Assembly (NCBI RefSeq): GCF_001625305.1
Contig: NW_017804242.1
Location: 7,179,383-7,243,382 of the forward strand
Length of the DNA: 64,000 nt
Origin: Branchiostoma belcheri
Taxonomy: Eukaryota > Chordata > Leptocardii > Amphioxiformes > Branchiostomatidae
Reading direction: 5' to 3'
Numbering within the stretch: position 1 is the stretch's first letter; every line of letters begins with the position of its first letter. Below the pieces are notes generated by a model, which saw nothing but the letters and a program-made list of their open reading frames with translations, did not search any database and was not told the DNA's origin. This document shows positions 62,482 through 64,000 of the stretch, piece by piece. A program made the position numbers and the translations under genes.

Positions 62482-64000
62482 GTGCGTGTGTGTCTGTGTC
62501 AATTCTTTTTAAATTTCTTTACAAATATTGACATAAGCAATGTATAATTACAACTAATATGTGACAGAAAAATGACAAAGACAGAAGAATGGTATGTATA
62601 GTGAATCCATATATAGGTAGCTGTAAAGATATTTCATTCGAGCATTCCTTATAAAACCAGTTTTGTTTACGGAGATATCACTATGCTTTAGAATTTTGTT
62701 ATCCAAAAAGGAATTTTTTCCACCCGCCTTTTGTTTCTAATTGAATGACAATTGTATTACACAGACATCAACGAGTGCACCCGAAAACCATGCCAGCATG
62801 GACACTGTGTTAACAAAGCCGGCGGATACAAATGTACCTGCTCACCTGGATGGGCTGGACAGAACTGTCAGCAAGGTGAGTCCTCTATTGTAGTAACTAT
62901 TCTCTTAACATCATATCACATAGATTTCCATACTCAAAATAATTTTCAAATATGTCTTCATTGTCTCTTTCTTGGAAATTAAAATTGCGAGTTTTATATA
63001 TGGGTGATATTTTTTTTCTAAATCTCACAGACATAGGTGAGTGTGCAAGGAAGCCATGCCAACATGGACGCTGTGTGAGCAAAGATGGCGGATACAACTG
63101 CAACTGTAACACTGGATGGACTGGCAAAAACTGTCAACAAGGTGACGAATTTTTGTTTGTTTGTCTTTGTTTTGTGTGTGTATGTGTGTGTGTGTGTTTG
63201 CGTGTGTGTGTGTGTGTGTGTGCTTGTGAATTATTTTTAAATTTCTTTACAAATATTGACATTAGCATTGTATAAATTATTCGTGGCAGAAAAAAATGAC
63301 AAAGACATAAAAATGGAATGTATAGTGAATCCATATATAGGTAGCTGTAAAGATATTTGATTCGAACATTCCTTACAAAACCAGTTTTGCTTACGGAGAT
63401 ATTGCTACGGTTTAGGGTTGTTTTGTTCCAAAAGGATATAAATGTTATTATTTATACCCGCATTTTGTTTCTAATTGAATTACAATTGTATTACACAGAC
63501 ATCAACGAGTGCACCCGAAAACCATGCCAGCATGGACACTGTGTTAACAAAGCCGGCGGATACAAATGTACCTGCAACCCTGGATGGGCTGGACAGAACT
63601 GTCAGCAAGGTGGGTTCTCTAACACTTTAGTTAACATAGTGTAACAAAGATTTCCATACTCAAAAGTATTTATAACACGAGTTATATATATGGGTGATTC
63701 AATTTACAGACATAGATGAGTGTGCCAGGAAGCCATGTCAACATGGACGCTGTGATAACAAAGATGGCGGATACAACTGCAACTGCGACTCTGGCTGGAC
63801 TGGAAAGAACTGCCAGCAAGGTTAGGCATTCAAGTACTAAAATTTCAATTATCCCTGTACAATGTATGTGCTGATACTACTGTATCATGATACATATTAC
63901 TGTTAGGCTATTATCAAGATGTTTATTTACGACTTAATTTTTTTCAAAGACATAGATGGATGTGCCAGACTTTCCTGTAAACATGGCCACTGTGTAAGCA
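48003..64000 (+). CDS. Type II membrane protein: NPxY cassettes, TM, stalk, EGF array (partial, 3' end off window)
   Basis: Paralogue of the minus-strand gene. Exons: start 48003-48042; tail cassettes 48317-48409, 49882-49974, 57227-57313, 57421-57513, 58028-58120, 58230-58322, 58577-58663; TM 59368-59507; stalk 61143-61347; EGF 61793-61903, 62050-62160, 62295-62405, 62765-62875, 63031-63141, 63499-63609, 63710-63820, 63950 to the edge. All junctions are GT-AG and keep frame. Starts [14 protein letters not shown]; no signal peptide; TM core [20 protein letters not shown]. The C-terminal domain is outside the window; a lectin domain is expected by analogy only. Intron 3 (49974-57227) is swollen by transposons. 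Exon use may vary between transcripts. Confidence 0.83.
48885..49665. mobile_element. GGCGCTCTC foldback repeats split by a SINE
   Basis: Copies at 48885-48965, 49290-49420 and 49535-49665 share GGCGCTCT inverted pairs and GTGGAATGGGGG-type ends with 23870-24020. The SINE at 48997-49262 lies between the first two, apparently within one original element. Confidence 0.55.
48997..49262 (+). mobile_element. tRNA-derived SINE, full length
   Basis: Starts GTGGGGTCGTGTGCCGTAGC, B box GGTTCGAGTCC at 49053-49063, body CTTGGGAAAGGCACTTTACA, a (TACTG)n stretch near 49140, and ends TTGGAATTAAAAAAAA. Same family as 7798-8050. Confidence 0.88.
50068..50305 (-). mobile_element. tRNA-derived SINE
   Basis: Minus-strand copy of the same family, with head at about 50305 and body and tail towards 50068. 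The B box reads GCTCGAGTCC, a substitution from GGTTCGAGTCC. Confidence 0.8.
51228..51385. repeat. Palindromic TTCCAAAAC repeat, copy 2
   Basis: Several inverted GCATTCCAAAACGTG and CATTCCAAATCATGATTTGG units, as at 1638-1850. The second unit is an almost perfect short palindrome. Confidence 0.75.
51885..52025. repeat. Palindromic repeat, variant with GGAATATTCC
   Basis: Repeated GAAGCACGTTTTGGAATATC, ACATGTTTTGGAATATTCC and their complements; a relative of the TTCCAAAAC repeats, but with TATTCC spacers. Confidence 0.65.
52545..52672. repeat. Palindromic TTCCAAAAC repeat, copy 3
   Basis: GCATTCCAAAACGTGGTCCA followed by TTCCAAATCATGATTTGGAA and the inverted first motif. Confidence 0.75.
52920..53350. 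mobile_element. Foldback element arm, copy 1
   Basis: Shares sequence with 53440-53975, about 630 bp downstream in the same orientation (CATGACATGTTCGTGACTTC; AGATAACATGGCGACCGTAG). Contains an internal hairpin AAGGACGTTCTACAAGAGG at about 53175-53215. Confidence 0.7.
54476..54858 (-). mobile_element. tRNA-derived SINE, second type
   Basis: Head at 54858 with GTGGGGTCGTGTGGCGCAGT and B box GGTTCAAATCC. The body includes ACCTCCATTTAACGTCCTAT as it stands on the plus strand, and the tail is CAAA-rich near 54476. The head is related to the 7798-8050 SINE, but the body differs downstream. Confidence 0.7.
55198..56439 (-). pseudogene. 5'-truncated LINE reverse transcriptase fragment
   Basis: On the minus strand: a segment like [12 protein letters not shown] at about 56240-56270, then [13 protein letters not shown] (a conserved RT motif) at about 56090-56130, then in another frame [20 protein letters not shown] and [20 protein letters not shown] (post-RT region) at about 55560-55690. 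Frameshifts and stops separate them; the catalytic YxDD region is disrupted or lost. It interrupts the right arm of the foldback element. Confidence 0.75.
56630..56790. mobile_element. GGCGCTCTC foldback repeat, inverted copy
   Basis: CCCATTTCACTTAGTGGCGC to ACGGAGAGAGCGC, followed by GTGGAATCTCTACGGCGACC, the complement order of the 49535-49665 copy. Confidence 0.6.
57540..57905 (-). mobile_element. LINE ORF2 C-terminal remnant and 3' UTR
   Basis: On the minus strand [16 protein letters not shown] precedes a stop and a 3' UTR ending in AATAAA-type repeats near 57545. Same general class as 17740-18110, in the intron between tail cassettes 57421-57513 and 58028-58120. Confidence 0.55.
58345..58500 (-). 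mobile_element. LINE 3' tail with (TGAA)n end
   Basis: Tandem TGAA/TGGA units (about 58350-58410) next to CCTTTATTGCCCTCTG, i.e. AATAAAGG then TTCA repeats on the minus strand. Confidence 0.5.
58880..58970 (+). pseudogene. Decayed type B tail cassette exon
   Basis: [12 protein letters not shown] and [11 protein letters not shown] line up with type B cassettes. The acceptor is lost, and the donor reads ACAGATAAAAC where intact cassettes read GCAGGTAAAAC, a G-to-A change destroying the GT. Confidence 0.7.
59804..60690. repeat. Intronic repeat bounded by CCTTCGCCA / TGGCGAAGGT
   Basis: ACCTTCGCCAAATGATG at the left and CTTGGCGAAGGTAAAA at the right, enclosing AT-rich sequence, two AGCCGCTAGGG-containing subrepeats and an (AC)n stretch near 60628. 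Similar intron repeats occur at about 34610-34790 and 9840-10215. Confidence 0.5.
60762..60781. other. Assembly gap (20 N)
   Basis: Run of N in the intron between the TM and stalk exons of the plus-strand receptor. Confidence 0.99.
61793..64000 (+). other. EGF exon array of the plus-strand receptor (7 complete, 1 partial)
   Basis: All complete exons are 111 nt, phase 1-1, consensus DIxECxRKPCQHGxCVxKDGG then [17 protein letters not shown]. The first three lack the full calcium signature (DPNPC, GFSEC, EFNEC); later ones have DINEC or DIDEC. The minus-strand exons nearest its lectin domain (34533, 33601) also end QQG, so this array resembles the lectin-proximal end of the other gene. Confidence 0.9.
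62295..63760 (+). repeat. 735-bp tandem duplication of an EGF exon pair
   Basis: Exons at 62295 and 62765 correspond to those at 63031 and 63499 (offsets 736 and 734). The introns match too, including (TG)n tracts at about 62449-62500 and 63172-63222 and ATCCATATATAGGTAGCTGT at both places. Confidence 0.85.

Overview
The window looks like genomic DNA from an invertebrate chordate, most likely a lancelet (Branchiostoma). This is inferred from small phase-conserved exons with GT-AG introns, tRNA-derived SINEs, a Penelope-like remnant, CR1-like LINE tails, many foldback elements, and chordate-type CLN8, FAXDC2 and SLC5 genes. No species-level search was possible. There are two assembly gaps (45038-45097 and 60762-60781).

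Layout. (1) 1-5849, minus strand: the 5' part of a FAXDC2-like fatty acid/sterol hydroxylase gene (four exons, continuing off the left edge), then a complete three-exon CLN8-like gene of 288 aa ending in a KKxx ER-retrieval signal. (2) 5850-13197: no gene found; SINEs, a 225-bp tandem duplication and a LINE 3' end that stops about 8 bp before the next start codon. (3) 13198-23438, plus: a complete 14-exon SLC5 sodium-coupled transporter (627 aa, SMCT/SMVT type) with a C-terminal PDZ ligand. Its introns carry nested transposons. (4) 24090-29690: a satellite with a 445-bp higher-order unit, interrupted by a 590-bp solo LTR and a 2.2-kb TIR element with a TAA target duplication. (5) 29816-46184, minus, and 48003 to the right edge, plus: two paralogous genes head to head. 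Both encode predicted type II membrane proteins: a cytoplasmic N-terminus built of repeated ~31-aa cassettes (several with NPxY), one transmembrane segment, a Thr/Ser-rich stalk, and a tandem array of calcium-binding EGF domains. The minus-strand copy ends in a C-type lectin domain; the plus-strand copy runs off the window inside its EGF array.

The lectin/EGF pair is the most interesting content. Almost every exon is a phase 1-1 cassette, so each can be gained, lost or skipped without a frame change, and the sequence shows this happening: 15 intact and 2 decayed EGF exons in one gene, a recent 735-bp duplication of an EGF exon pair in the other, a decayed cytoplasmic cassette, and an intact orphan cassette exon in the 1.8-kb interval between the two start codons. 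Both starts are preceded by the same ~95-bp conserved block. I infer a diversifying family of recognition or adhesion receptors; ligand and function cannot be read from the sequence.
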